A DNA stretch of 64,000 bases from Cryptomeria japonica. Lineage: Eukaryota; Streptophyta; Pinopsida; Cupressales; Cupressaceae. The notes under the pieces were generated by a model. It was not told the origin of the DNA, ran no database searches, and saw only the letters and a list, made by a program, of their open reading frames with translations. This document shows, piece after piece, positions 12,065 to 24,751 of this stretch; position 1 is the first letter of the stretch; each line of letters starts with the position of its first letter. The DNA is taken from positions 22,012,260 through 22,076,259 of the forward strand of contig NC_081409.1 in NCBI RefSeq assembly GCF_030272615.1. Direction: 5' to 3'. The translations under genes and the position numbers were made by a program.

Positions 12065-13054
12065 ATGCATATGAGTTTGCTTATTTTAATTTAAATTTAA
12101 ATGTATATAATTGTTGTAGATGTTAATAGAAGATCAATGAATGGGGATGAAAAAGGGTAGAGACAACAAGATCTTTGCATTGTGTCATGAATACAAATAG
12201 TTGTGCATAGACATTGTACACTCGAGATTACTCATGATTTTGTTGTGACTACATTTTAGAAAACTATGATAAATGCAACAACCAAGAATGTGGATATGTC
12301 ATTGAATGGAATTTGGTGGTACTAGATTCTATTGACACATACGATGAAGATGAGGAAGAAATATTTGTAGACATTGCTTTGATTTCAAGTGATTATGACC
12401 ATATTTTAGGATTGATCAATAAAGGTACATTATGTGTATATGTATTTGTAACTTAAACATTGATGTTTCTAAATTTAATTTTATAATTTTTTCATGTAAA
12501 TTTGATGTAGAAGAGATGTTTTTGCAATCATAGAAGAGGTTGGAAACATAGGTGTTAATTATTATTTAGTGTGTTGCAAACAAGTGAGGGAAAAGTTAAC
12601 AAAACTAGTGACAAGCAATGGAGTCTTGTTTCCCAAAATGTTCAATTATATAGATGATCTATCGTGCTTTCAATTTATCTATTCATATATATTTTGAATT
12701 TGTTATGTCTTACCAAGTGATCAAATAATGTTCAATATATATTTTTCAACAATTACATGTCTTACGGGTTTGAAAATGTTAGTCTTTCCTTGAAATGTTG
12801 TTTCCCACAGGTTAAGTTGTAGTGCAAGGGACACATCTCAAACAAGTCAAAATTGTTCAACATGGGATTCATTTTATTGATTATCAGCCTGACAATAGGG
12901 CATATCAATATAGCCATCTAGTAATTGCTACCACCCTATCTCTTCAACCAGTTCCACGTGGACGTGGACTTTGTAAGTGGAGACTAGATAGTGATGATCA
13001 TCAAAGAATATTATATGTCATTGAAAAGAGGGTTGAACCACTTGACGTGGTCTG
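11492..13054 (+). pseudogene. Decayed DDE-like transposase, 3' part
   Basis: This continues the transposase-like reading beyond the LINE: FYRHAQLDLDGVDSTFKAL, then NACVSQFKLSMSFYALYKF, then FFGSGHGKGKHDGIGTRIKY at about 11775-11840. The pair (D/N)ACVSQFK and SGHGKG..DG.G is a conserved block of a eukaryotic transposase-like family with a DDE fold that I remember but cannot name. Further pieces read DVFAIIEEVGNIGVNYYLVC near 12520-12580 and VVVQGTHLKQVKIVQHGIHF near 12816 onward, open to 13054. The last piece follows a good 3' splice-site-like stretch (TTTCCCACAG at 12801-12810), so the original gene probably had introns. Stops, frame changes and a TG microsatellite interrupt it. Confidence 0.55.
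12025..12062. repeat. (TG)n microsatellite
   Basis: About 19 uninterrupted TG dinucleotides, inside the decayed transposase region. Confidence 0.95.
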
Positions 13055-13142
13055 AATAATTCATGTGTGCTTGTCCTTAAACAATTTCCACAAATTGTAG
13101 GACTAGATTAAAGTAAATTTATATTTATAGTTTTGGAAGTTT

Positions 13143-13145
<3 letters not shown>

Positions 13146-13215
<70 letters not shown>
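13146..13215. repeat. (AT)n microsatellite
   Basis: About 35 uninterrupted AT dinucleotides just downstream of the last readable transposase piece. Confidence 0.95.
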
Positions 13216-13218
<3 letters not shown>

Positions 13219-14654
13219 ATGGTTAACTTGGATACATTATTCATGGATTTAAATGACAATTGGTTTTCATTTATGATGTTATATACATTTACATCTTAAA
13301 CCATTCTAGTTAATTTTAGTATGCATCGCCTTATGAATTCTTAAAGGTCCTTTATTTTAAATTACTTGTATAATTTGCTTTATATCTTTGTTGCATTAAT
13401 CAACTTTAATGTGGGTATACCAACTGATTTAACTATTTCCCAATGTACATTAATTGTGGTATAAATAACATATATAGTATTTGGATTACAAACTTTTCTT
13501 TCTTGGGATTTAGGCTATGTACAAAACTTAGTCTTTTATTGTGTAACTATTGCATACATTTACAAACTACTTGCAAACAAATTACTATATAAATTAGTGT
13601 TCATCCACCTTAATGAAGTGACTACGTGTTCATCAAAACATACATATAAATAATTGTTGATTGTTGGTTTTACATAATTATCGATTGACGTGAACATTAT
13701 ACACTCGGGATTGCTCATTTTTGTTTTGTTATTACATACATTTTTTAATGTCAAACTCATTCTAGCCAATAAGAATCCTAGAAAAAATATTTTGTTATAT
13801 ATCAAAAAAATTAGATGTTTTAGTATGAGTTGACATAAATATTAACCTCAAGTGAGAAATTTATAGCATATAATTGTGTAACAAGTATATAGGGACTACA
13901 AACTAGAGCTAAAAATATTTATACTTGTGATTAACCTAGTACTATATATTTCTTTCTTGGATAGGTACTAGAAATGACAATTAGATTGTACATCAAATTA
14001 TAAAGCTAAGGTCAAAGTGCTCATATATACACTATCAAATTGACAAACAAGGATTATGAAGCTTATCTATGGATGTGATAAAATGAGGTTTAAAATTATA
14101 ACAAGTACATGCTTTGTGATCTAATGTACTAATTGTAGTGAATCTCTCACTTGAACTAAGAGATAGTTTACATTCCATTTTAATTTAATGACACACTTGT
14201 ATCCAACTTCACAACTAATTTCAAAAGGAAATTGTGAATTCATATATTTTTTTGAGCTATTTGATAAAAAAATTAATTCCAAAAATACAGTATCTTGATA
14301 TAAATGAACTCATATAATATTTAAAACTCATGTCCACAATCTAACATACACAAACCATGTAATCATAAATGAACTTTTGAAAAAATAAACATATAAATAA
14401 AATCATATAATATTTAATTTACTCATGTCCAAAATCTAATGTAAACATGTCCACAATTATAATAAAACGTGTATCACAAGCAAACATGTAATCAAGTCCA
14501 CAAATGTATGATATCAAACATAAATGTCCACAAATTGAGATCATTAAACGTGCAAACATGTCTAGAAATGCATGTCCATAAATGTATCATCAAACATCTA
14601 ATCAAGTCCACAAATACATAAGCATTGAACATGTGCAAATATCATAGATAAATG

Positions 14655-14765
14655 TCCATAAATGTCTCTAGGTGGTAAGGCCATTATGTTGGCTCCTAGT
14701 GGAGCAACCCTCTAAGTGAGAATCCCACTTCAATGTATGCGCCGAGTCCAGGAGATGGTACAACA
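14655..14765 (+). mobile_element. Possible degenerate tRNA-derived SINE
   Basis: A GC-richer island in AT-rich DNA has a box-A-like stretch (TCTCTAGGTGGTAAGGCC) followed about 40 bases later by a box-B-like hairpin, AAGTG-AGAATCC-CACTT, resembling a tRNA T-arm (stem of 5, loop of 7). The spacing suits an RNA polymerase III promoter of a tRNA-derived SINE. No A tail or target duplication was confirmed, and an intact tRNA fold is not present. This is a weak call. Confidence 0.25.
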
Positions 14766-14947
14766 CATTCATAAAAATGTACATTAAATGTTATATTAGA
14801 ATACATATATATACACGTGTACAAATTAAATAAATTAGTGTATGATTTAAAAATTTAAAACTCACGTGTCCACTAACATTAGTAGCATCAACTGTGTTAC
14901 GCCTACGTACACAGTTTGTCCTCAAGCTAGGAGTAATATGAGTGATA

Positions 14948-14950
<3 letters not shown>

Positions 14951-14982
<32 letters not shown>

Positions 14983-15022
14983 GCACGCACGCACATGCGT
15001 GCGTGCACGCCCACAGACACAC
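14951..15022. repeat. (AC)n and (GCAC)n microsatellite
   Basis: A compound simple repeat: about 19 AC units, then GCAC and GCGT units and a short ACAC tail. Confidence 0.95.
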
Positions 15023-15079
15023 AAAAAAAACACAAAATAGGACTAGAGATCAAAGTAAAACTTATTTTAATTTAAACTT

Positions 15080-16530
15080 CTAAATCACATGTACATCCAT
15101 GTATATACATACTTGCGTATTAGGTGGCATAGGATCCATTGTAATGATCATATCTACTAAATAGTCTATATTCGTCTCTATGTCATTCCATAGTAATGAC
15201 AAGTGCAAGGGACTATGTAGGCGAGTTGGCATCAATGAAAAGTCTGAATGTAGTAGCATATCCATATAACCTAAAGATCGCATCATCTATAGCCTCTCCA
15301 AGTCAAGTGAATCTAAGCCCTCAAATGTATGATGCTCAACATTCGTTGAAGGATTAGTAGCTTGGGTATTTGCCTCTACAACAATCGAATGATCTATAGG
15401 TGGATCATCATGTGCATTGGTGTTGCTAGGGTGATGAGAATGTTGGGAAGGTCTTGTAACCTGGTTGGATCTTGAATGTGGACAACAAGCTCTACCCATA
15501 TGGTCTCTAACCTCGTGTAAAGGGATGCCAAGCTCTATTGAAATGAAAGCATATGCCTCCAATAGGTCCTTTGACAAAAAAATTGTTGTACTCCATAGCA
15601 GATAGTCTCTTGTAAGAACATCTATGTCTGTGGGTAAAGGAATGACTGCGACAACATAAGGATCAGTGGCACCTATCAATGATCTCGATTGTGGATGACT
15701 CATCAAATATTGGCCTACACAATTAGAAGATACCCTAATTGCCGCAATTAAAATATCAACAATATTATTAATTGCTTCCCTTTGGGAAGCAATGACAACC
15801 TGGTTTTCTATGAGGCCGAGGGTTGCAAAGAAAGCAAGCGACCTCTCACCAACCAAGGCCCTATAAGTTGAAGTTGCTCGATATGCCTGACAATAAGGCT
15901 CCCTATCAGCAACCTACCACACCCACCAAAATATGCCAGTAGATCTAAGTAGTTGTCATCGAGGCACAAATTAATCTTAGCATACACCTGCTATACAAAA
16001 TATAAGGGATTTTGGTCGTTATTTGGATAATGACCATGTGTAGCAAAAAAACAAGGGTAGATCAAAGGGCCGGAAGGGGGTCCACACATCTAGTCACCTT
16101 AGGTTTACCATTGTAGTATGAAAAACATTGGGATTTAATGGTTTCTTTCGGGACAATGAGTTGAACTAAGGCAAGGAAAATATCACCAGAGACATATCTT
16201 TTTGTATCTAGGCGAGAATAGCATCTACTACCTTAGATGAATAAGCACATGTATCACCTAGTTTATATCTAATACGCTTTAGGCTAGCTAAAATAAGAAA
16301 GCATCCCTATTAATCCTTGTAGTGTTATAGTCAACTATAGTAGCTCACAATCTATGTATCTCAATATCAACACATGAAAAAATCCTCTTAGGTGGCACTA
16401 GTGCATCTGCCAATCATTTCCACAAGCAATTATATCTCTTTCCCTTACAAATGAATTGAGATAAGTGGAAGGCAGTGAAAAGGAAAAGAATGGCCTTTAT
16501 CCTTTAAGGCACTCACTAGATTAGAATCTC
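15080..16530 (-). pseudogene. Decayed unrecognised coding region
   Basis: The longest open piece runs from 15856 down to 15287 (189 codons). Similar protein-like text continues upstream in shifting frames: LCLDDNYLDLLAYFGGCG near 15950, FATHGHYPNNDQNPLYF near 16030, SGDIFLALVQLIVPKETI near 16180, LKRIRYKLGDTCAYSSKVVD near 16250 and ALKDKGHSFPFHCLPLISI near 16480. Consistent amino-acid texture across several frame changes suggests one old gene with many breaks, not chance frames. The C-terminal half is rich in His, Ser, Asn and Pro. I do not recognise the family; it could be a second gene of a nearby DNA transposon or a captured host gene. Confidence 0.35.
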
Positions 16531-16844
16531 AACCTTTCTAACAAGTTGATCTTAATACATGACATTCCAAAGGAGATCAACTTGGTTGAGATAGGAGAGC
16601 ACCCTTACAAATTTAAACCACTTTATATTCCAAGAGGGCTTGCCTTGCTAAACTTTTGATTGAGGATACGATCACTCATCAATAAAAAAGATCTTAGGAA
16701 TGTGAATAGGGAGACATATTATCCTGCCTTCACAAACATGAATAGAGGCACTTGTCCACAACACCTTGTAACTAGGGACATAACAACTAGCCACAATTAA
16801 TTAGTCAGATTGACCCTTAATGTTGTATAATGTAGAGGCAACAT

Positions 16845-17047
16845 TGTAAGATGCAAAAAAGGAAGAATAAAATATTTAAATTGCACGTGGAATTATAAAA
16901 GGAATTTCATTATAATCATACTATTCATTAATTACATCCAATGTATTAGCTTTATAGAGTCATTATTTTTCCAATACAAGAATGACTTCTCATCCACCCA
17001 ACTAGCTAACTAATTGGATTATTAAATGTAAACCATATTTCCTAACA
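16845..17047 (-). repeat. 3' LTR of the gag-only copia element
   Basis: In plus-strand terms it begins TGTAAGATGC and ends TTTCCTAACA. It is followed by GCCCCCTTAAGG, the complement of the element's polypurine tract, which fixes it as the 3' LTR of a reverse-strand element. It aligns along its length with 28764-28944. Confidence 0.75.
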
Positions 17048-17084
17048 GCCCCCTTAAGGTTTACATAATGAAAAAAGAAAAACA

Positions 17085-17262
17085 AGAAAAGGACTGTATC
17101 AACATAAGCCTAAACTTTTGTCTAGGCAAATGTCTTAATTCTCCAATTCTTCATCATCATCAACCTAAACATTTTTTCTAGGCAAATGTCTTGGTTTTTC
17201 TCCAACTCTTCATCAACATCAACCTAAATTTCTTTGTCTAGGCAAATGTTTTGATTATCCAA
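17085..17262. repeat. Tandem repeat of about 65 bp inside the gag-only element
   Basis: Roughly three imperfect copies share ACATCAACCTAAA, then TCTAGGCAAATGT, then CCAACTCTTCATC. They lie between the left LTR and the copia insertion point. Similar short-period repetition (TCCACAAACCAACA) is seen at 27400-27530 on the other side, so the target region was repetitive before the insertion. Confidence 0.6.
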
Positions 17263-17301
17263 CCCTACAGTAACATCAACCCATACTCCTCAAGTCTGGG
17301 T

Positions 17302-19860
17302 TGTTGGACATTGTTGTTGCTAGGATATGTTGTTGTCATTGATGTCAACATATTCTTGCTTTGGTGATTGCAGATTGGTTCATTGTGATTATGGTTTGGT
17401 GTATGGAGTATCTTTAGTATCATTATATTCTTATGTATTGGTGTTGGTGATCTGGGAATCTTAATTGATCGTATTATATGATCCGGTTTTGCAGTTTGTT
17501 TATTTGATCAATGCTTTGCAGAGTTCAGTATTTCCTCTTGTATATTCTGGTGTGATCAAATCTTGATCTAAGATTTTGGGATATTGTTTGGGATGGTCTT
17601 GTGTATCTTCATTTCAAATGGTTTGTGATTTGGTGCTCCACAAATTATCTTTCTTTGTGACAATTGTTGTTGTTTGAGTGTTCTTGAGTTTCAGATGTTG
17701 ATCGATGAAGATTTGGTAAGTGGCGTTGGTGCAACTATTACTGATGATTCTAACATGCTTGTGTTAGACAACTCAGATAACCAAAGGAAAACTGAGAGGG
17801 GGGTGAATCAGTTGTCACCGGATTATAGAACTTTAAGCATTCAAATTCTTATTACTGGAACACATAAAATTAATACTGAAATGCATAAACCAAATACCAG
17901 AATGACTAATATAGCAATTAAACATGAACATAAATCACATAACAGTTACCATCCATCCAGAACACATGACACCAATATTTGTACGTGGAAAACCCGGTAA
18001 AGGGAAAAACCACAGTGGGAAGCCTACCCACAGTTAGATAATACTTCTGCAGTAAGTATGTGATTACAATATGAGGGGCCTGCACATGCAGGAAGGCCAA
18101 CAGCCTCGAGCGCACTTCTCAACACAAAAGGAGGCTCACTAACTACAAAATAAATCCAGACTACAATCCAGAATGAAGATTGAACTGCAAGTATAGCATC
18201 TCATATGCTTGAGTACAGTTTCGATTAAGCTCAATACCAGAGGCCTTAAATCTCTTCCACAAACCCAATTTGATCACCTATGATTGACCAAACCTTCTGC
18301 ATATGATTACAATATTATTCGCACGTAGATAAACCTATAACCCACATACCATGATCAACAAAGAGATCTTACATCATATTTATACCAACCCGGGACCTAA
18401 ATAATTAGGTCGACCACCTAAAAGATAATACAATAAATTCATAACATAAACCCGCAATCCAATGATCAACCAAGTTGTCTTAGGCCGAAAACAATGTAAA
18501 CCAATCACTAAATCTCACCGGTAACGCATCAGGATCATCCTCCAACACGTTACATAAATCGGTCCATAACCTAGATAACACCGGACCCAAAATAGGTCAC
18601 CATAAACCAAATCCAACACCACCGATGAATAAGAACACAGACAAGATAACCAACAGCATCCTGAAAGCCATCTAGAAGCTGCACCAACACCACTTATCAC
18701 GTGCATAAAAATATCTTCAACAAATCTTTGCCGATAAAACCCTTATCGGTGACCAAAAGGCTTACTAGAACAAATAATAGCTCTTGAGTCATCAAATATC
18801 GAACCAACTGATCGTGATACACATCTGAATAGCATGAATGATAGATACAAATCAATTCCATAAACTAGATCATACCAGATTAATATCATAAACCAACCAC
18901 TCTACTAGAACCAACCGAAAACCGGTAAACAACCAAAATAGTCGGTGTTGCCATCAATGACAAAACATCAATGCAACACATAATCAATTCCTCCAAATTG
19001 CCAACAGCGTGCTCATGTTTCCTAATCATGTCCTATTTATCCTGATGATCCACATCGATTGTTGTGCGAGTTTTTGGTGAACCGGTGATATTTTTCGTGT
19101 TATACAGTTTTCCTGGTGGTGTAGTGTGTTGTGGTTGACCTTGGCGTGATTCCTGGTGGTGTTGAGCGTTTGGATATTTGGTTTAGGACCATGTTATGTC
19201 ATGTAAGTCATTATATTGGTTTGTGGTCTATCTTTGTATCGTGTGATGTAATTCTGTAATTGTGAATTAAGGGTTTAGCCAACCTTGTTGTAAAGGTTGA
19301 TGAATTGTACAAATTGGTGATAGTCATGTAATTTGGGTATCAAGGTTGTGTTTGCATTATCTGTGAGTGGTGTATGTGAGATCAAGTGATTCATCCTTTG
19401 GCATTGTGATTGAGTAGAGTTTGGTGTTGTAGAGAAGACATTGTGCTTAACCGGAACTGTCATCAGGCATTTGGAGATGTTATTATTGTAGTTCATTCCT
19501 ACCAGATTGTAGTCTGAATCTTGTTGTAAGTCAATGAGACTTCCCTGAGGGTTGTATCCTTCCAGGTCATCATCTTTTTATCAGTGAGCTCTAGGCAGTG
19601 TGTCTGAATGCATGTGCATTCCCCATTGTAATATTTTCACATTCTACTGAATATCATCTTATTGTGGGTAAGTTCCCATCGTGGTTTTTCCCTTAACCGG
19701 GTTTTCCACATCAAAATATTTGTTTTGTGTGTTGTGTTATCATCTTGTTTATCTCTGTTATTGTTGCAGTTTATCAGTCTATTTTTGTGATTAAGTTTGT
19801 AGAACCAGTGAAAATTGATTCACCCCCCCTCTCAGTTTTCCCTCATTGTTGTTGCCAACA
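17302..19860 (+). repeat. 5' LTR of the copia element, holding a solo LTR
   Basis: It starts TGTTGGACATTG and ends TTGCCAACA just before the primer site. Without the inserted solo LTR (17762-19006) and its duplication it is about 1.31 kb, close to the 3' LTR (1.38 kb). Shared segments include TTTTTCCCTTAACCGGGTTT near 19684 and the pyrimidine-rich end. Confidence 0.85.
17762..19006 (-). mobile_element. Solo LTR of a related copia family, antisense
   Basis: A 1245-bp segment, TGTTAG...CCAACA in plus-strand terms, interrupts the 5' LTR of the copia element. It is flanked by GCTTG (17757-17761) and GCGTG (19007-19011), a 5-bp target duplication with one change. The 3' LTR of the host element has the uninterrupted site, which confirms the edges. 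Read on the reverse strand it ends with a pyrimidine-rich run (TTCACCCCCCTCTCAGTTTT) and contains a TTTACCGGGTTTTCCACG motif, both shared with the LTR it entered. It is therefore a related family in opposite orientation. Confidence 0.8.
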
Positions 19861-19862
19861 AT

Positions 19863-19874
19863 TGGTATCAGAGC
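19863..19874 (+). promoter_or_regulatory. Primer-binding site, initiator tRNA-Met type
   Basis: TGGTATCAGAGC begins two bases after the 5' LTR. It is the standard copia primer site complementary to the 3' end of plant initiator tRNA-Met. Confidence 0.9.
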
Positions 19875-22800
19875 TAGATCCTCTGGAAAAGAAGCTTAAC
19901 TGCTTGAGGAGATCCGAGATGGCAATTGCAACTGGAGGTGTTATCTTTAAGAAGGAGAGTATGAGATTTGATAGTAGTAAATATGCTATATGGAAGAACC
20001 GGATGGAAGTGCACTTGAGATGTCTTGGAGAAGATTACTAGAAGATTACAATGAATGCCTATTCTGCTCTTCCAAATGGACCGGTTACTGCTCATGAGAT
20101 CAAGGAACCTGAACATAACATTAGAGCGAAGGAAGCATTGTTGAGTGCCCTGACTGATTCATAAATGACAAATGTAATGGGACTTCAGACCGCACATGAG
20201 ATCTGGGAGAAGCTTGAGACCCTATATGAAGGAGATAAACAAGTCAAAAGTTTCTAAGTTATAGAGTTTGAAAGGGAAATATGAGATGTTGAAGATGGGA
20301 GAAGATGAAAACATAAATACCTTTATGGCTAAGGTGAATGACCTTGTCCTAGGTGTCAGATGTGTCGATGGAACCCTTGAAGAAGATGAAATTGTTGTTA
20401 AGGTGTTGAGATCTTTGCCTCCTTGTTATAAACATAAGGTAGCTTCTATTGATGAGATCCGAAGTGTGACTACTGTGACAAGAGATATGTTGGTTGGAAA
20501 GATTGCTACATTTGAGTTGAGCGAATTTGGTGAATCACATGGAAAGTTTGAGACAGCATTTAGAGCATCTATATCCGGAAAACAGAAGTATGAACCTGAA
20601 GAATGAAGAATATCTAGATATGAAAGAGAAAGGAGAGAGATGGAAGAGTAAGAAAGAGAACTTGATGAGCTTGAAGCATTGATTGCCCGAAGATTGCCTA
20701 AGGGAGTTGGTAAGTATGATGCAAAATTGCCTTTGAAATGTTTCTCTTGCAATAAGGTAGGACATTTTGCTTCTAGGTGCCTGGAGAGAATGGCTAAGTA
20801 TGATAGGCATAATAAATTTGATAAGCATGACAGAAATGATAGATATGAGAAGCATGAGAAGTATGATAAGCATTACAAGTCTAATCGAAAGTATAGGAAT
20901 CAGAAGAACTGCTATTATGTTGTTGATGAAGGTTTTACAGATGAAGAATCAGAAGGAGATGAAGTTGTATTTCTTGCCATTAAGGAAGATGGACCGATAC
21001 ATGTTGATCCCACTAGCTACACTATTGAGGAGAAAGCTTTAGCTGCTAAAGTTGAAGAAAGAGATGAATGAGTAATAGATAGTGGTTGTTCACATCATAT
21101 GACCGGTGATAAAAGCAAATTTGTGAGTATGGAAAGGTGTGATGGTGGAATAGTGAGATTTGGAGATGACAAAGCCTGTGTGATCCGTGGTAGAGGTTCT
21201 ATTTCTTTTGATGGTAAGCATGATACTAATGATGTCTTGTATGTTGAAGGTTTAAAACATAATCTTTTGAGTGTTGGACAGATGGTTGACAAAGGTTATA
21301 ATTTACAATTCAAGAATGGTAAATGTAAGATCCTAAATGCCTTTGGTATAGAGATTGCATCTGGGACTAAGACTGAAGGTAATATTTTTCATTTGAATGC
21401 TGGTGAAAAAAGAGGTTTGATTGCTCAGATTGATGAAAGTTGGTTGTGGCATAGAAGAATGTGTCATGTTAACTTTGATTCAATGATTAAGATCAATTCT
21501 ATTCAAGTTGTTAGAGATCTGCCTAAAATTGTTAAGCCTATTAATCCGGTATGTAAAGAATGTCAATTGGGTAAGCAAACAAGAATTTCTTTCAAGGGAA
21601 AACAGTATACATCTGATGGATTGCTAGAGCTTGTGCATACTGACCTGTGTGAACCTACAAATGTTAGAAGTGTGCAATGTGCAGGGAGAAAAATATTTTA
21701 TGTTGCTAATTGATGATTATTCGAGGATGATGTGGGTTGTCTTTTTGAAGGAGAAATCTGAAGCATTAAACAAGTTCAAGATATTCAAAGCAAAGGTTGA
21801 GACTGAGCCAAGATTGAAGGTGAAAAAACTGAGATCTGACAGAGGTGGAGAATTTTGTTCTGGTGAATTTGATTCATTCTGTGAGAAGCATGGGATTAGA
21901 AGACAATTATCTGCTCCTAGAACCCCTCAGCAGAATGGAGTTGTTGAAAGAAAGAACATGAATGTTTTGGATGCCGCAAGGACTATGTTGATTGAAAGAA
22001 ATGTTATGAAGATCTATTGGAGAGAAGCTATTAGAATTGTTGTTTACACATTCAATCGAGTTCATATCAAAGGTGATACCAATAAGACTCCTTATGAGCT
22101 ATGATTTGGTCATGTTCCTACTATGAGATATTTCAGAGTATTTAGTAGAAAATGTTATATCAAGAGAGATGACGACATAGGAAAGTTTGATGCAAGAAGT
22201 GATGAAGGAATTTTCTTGGGTTATTCTACAAAGAGAAAAGCCTACCAGTGCTACAATAAGAGACTGAGAAAGACAGTAGAAAGTGCAAATGTGAAGGTGG
22301 ATGAGAACCTTGGGAAAGAGATCAGAGCATGTGGATATGATGATGGTCAACAGATTGTTCTAAATCCTATTCAGACTGAAGAGTTGAAGCAAGTTGATCC
22401 AGTAGAGACAATTAATTCAGATGCTGCTACTGGTGGAGAGGTGCAAAAACCTGAAAATCGGAACAATCAGAAGACTCTGAGATATGTAAGATTGAATCAT
22501 TCAGAAAATCAGATTATTGGAGATAAAAATAAAGGTGTGATGACTAGAGAAAGGCTAGTTGCTGAAGAGGTATGTTTGATTTCTAAAATTGAACCTCAAG
22601 ATGTTGTTGAGGCTTGTAAAGATGAAAATTGGATGAGAGCTATGGAAGAAGAATTAGATCAGATTGAGAAGAATAGCACATGGGAGCTTGTGTCTAGACC
22701 TAAAGATAAGAATGTGATTGGTACTAAATGGGTATTCAGGAATAAATTGAATGAATCCAGTGAAGTTGTTAGAAATAAAGCAAGACTAGTATGAAAAGGA

Positions 22801-24250
22801 TATTCATAGAAAGAAGGAATTGATTATGAGGAGACTTTTACTCTAGTGGCCAGAGTTGAAGCTGTTAGACTGTTTCTTGCATATGCTGCCTATACAGATT
22901 TCAAGGTATATCAGATGGATGTCAAATCTGTCTTTCTGAACGGTGATCTTGAGGAAGAAGTCTACATTGAGCAACCTAATGGATTTTCATTATTAGATGA
23001 TAGAAACATGGTATGTAAACTGAAGAAATCTCTTTATGGGTTGAAACAAGCCCCTAGAACCTGGTATGCTAAATTGGATAAGTACTTGTTGAATTTGGGA
23101 TTTAATAAAGGGATTGTTGATAGTAATATGTACTTTAAGATTGAAAAATGATAACATCTTAATTGTTGAAGTCTTTGTTGATGATATCATCTTTGGAGGT
23201 GATGATAACTTGAGCATGAAGTTTGTCAGTGATATGCAGAAAGAATTTGAGATGTTTATGATAGGTGAGATGAAATATTTCTTAGGATTGCATATTTCAC
23301 AAACTAGAAAAGGTATCTTTATATCTCCAACTAAATATGTGAAGGAATTGTTGAAGAAGTTTGGGTTAGATGACTCCAAACCAGTTGGAACTCCTATGGT
23401 GACTGGTTGCAACTCCTATGGTGACTGGCTGCAAATTATCTAAGAATGATCAATCTCCAAAAGCTAATCAAAGTTTGTACAGGTCTATGGTTGGTGGACT
23501 GCTATATCTTACTCAGACTAGGTCGGACATTATGCATGTTGTGTGCATGGCTGCTAGATATCAAGCTAATCTGAAAGAGTCGTGTCACTGTTGTTAAGAG
23601 AATATTCAGATACTTGAAGGGAACTGTGGATTATGGTTTGTGGTATCCGAAGAATGATGATTTCATGTTATGTGCTTACACTAATGTTGATTGGGTTGGT
23701 GATGTTGATGAATAGAAGAGTACATCCGGTGGTGCTTTCTTTCTGGGTAAGAAATTGGTTTCATGGGCTAGTAAGAAACGAGACTTAGTATTGTAGAAAT
23801 ATAAAAATGACCATATTCCTAAATGAATATTTTATGTTCATTTCTCTATTTAATTAAATCCAATTTAATTAAATTATCCACATTCCTCTATTTAATTAAA
23901 TAAATTACTCAATTTATTTAAATTAAATTCACCATACCCATTTAATGAATAAATCATTTTATTCAATTAAATCTCCCCTATCCACTTTTAATTAAATTCA
24001 AATTTAATTAAATAGTTATCCTAAATTAAATAAATCTAATTTATTCAATTACAACCAAATTGAATGAAAATCATTAAATTCAATTAAATCCTATTATCCC
24101 TCCATCCACTTGCATTTTCCTACATCTCCCACTTACCTTCCTAAACCCCTTTCTAATCCCTTCTAGACTCTTCTAATCGCTTCTAATTAGCCTAACCCAT
24201 CTTCTAAACTTTGTCACATCCCTAAGCAAGGGGAGGTCACTTCTCAAATC

Positions 24251-24380
24251 CTCAAAGTCTTTGATAACCATTAAAGGCTTCCAACCTTCAACCACTTAAT
24301 TCCTCAAAGTCTTTGATAACCATTAAAGGCTTCAAACCTTCAACCACTTAAATCCCCAAAGTCTTCATAACCATTAATGG
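24251..24380. repeat. 52-bp tandem repeat within the solo LTR
   Basis: Two near-identical copies (24251-24302 and 24303-24354) and a partial third, each starting CTCAAAGTCTTTGATAACCA. Confidence 0.85.
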
Positions 24381-24743
24381 TTAACTCAAACCCTCTTACA
24401 TGGTTAAATTATTTCTTTTAACTCAACCTTTATCCAACCCAAGGGTCTCATTAGGCCTTTAATGCTTTGACCATGATTATCTCTTAATCATTTGCACAAA
24501 GGTTTATCCTTGGATTAACTCTTAATCCAATGGGTAATCTTAACTTAGACTTGACCCTTAGCCTCTAGATAACCATAAGGTCTTCTCAGGCATTTAATGC
24601 CTCCAACCCCTTCTCTCAACCCAACCCTATGTTGACACTTGTCACCATTTCATTGGTGCAAATTGCAAACATGGATCCCCAACTTTCAAACTCAACCCTT
24701 GATCAACTCTTTCAATCCTGACCATCCATTGCCCTGTTTTTGC

Positions 24744-24751
24744 TATAAATA
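24744..24751 (+). promoter_or_regulatory. TATA box of the solo LTR
   Basis: TATAAATA lies 953 bases into the LTR and is followed by AGAGCTCTCATT. It is the best promoter candidate of this LTR. Activity is not shown. Confidence 0.5.

Larger units (their letters stand above)
13055..15079. other. AT-rich spacer with microsatellites
   Basis: No coding region is supported. Variants of 'ATGTCCACAAAT' recur between about 14330 and 14670 (CATGTCCACAA, AAGTCCACAAAT, ATGTCCATAAATG), an irregular AT-rich repeat. The stretch also holds the AT and AC microsatellites and the SINE-like segment listed separately. Confidence 0.4.

Noticed and set aside
11831-12070. Reverse-strand frame starting with a His-Thr run
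   Set aside because: It is a translation of the TG microsatellite and an antisense shadow of the transposase remains.
14791-15075. Cys/Val-rich and Thr/His-rich frames
   Set aside because: They are translations of the AC microsatellite on the two strands.
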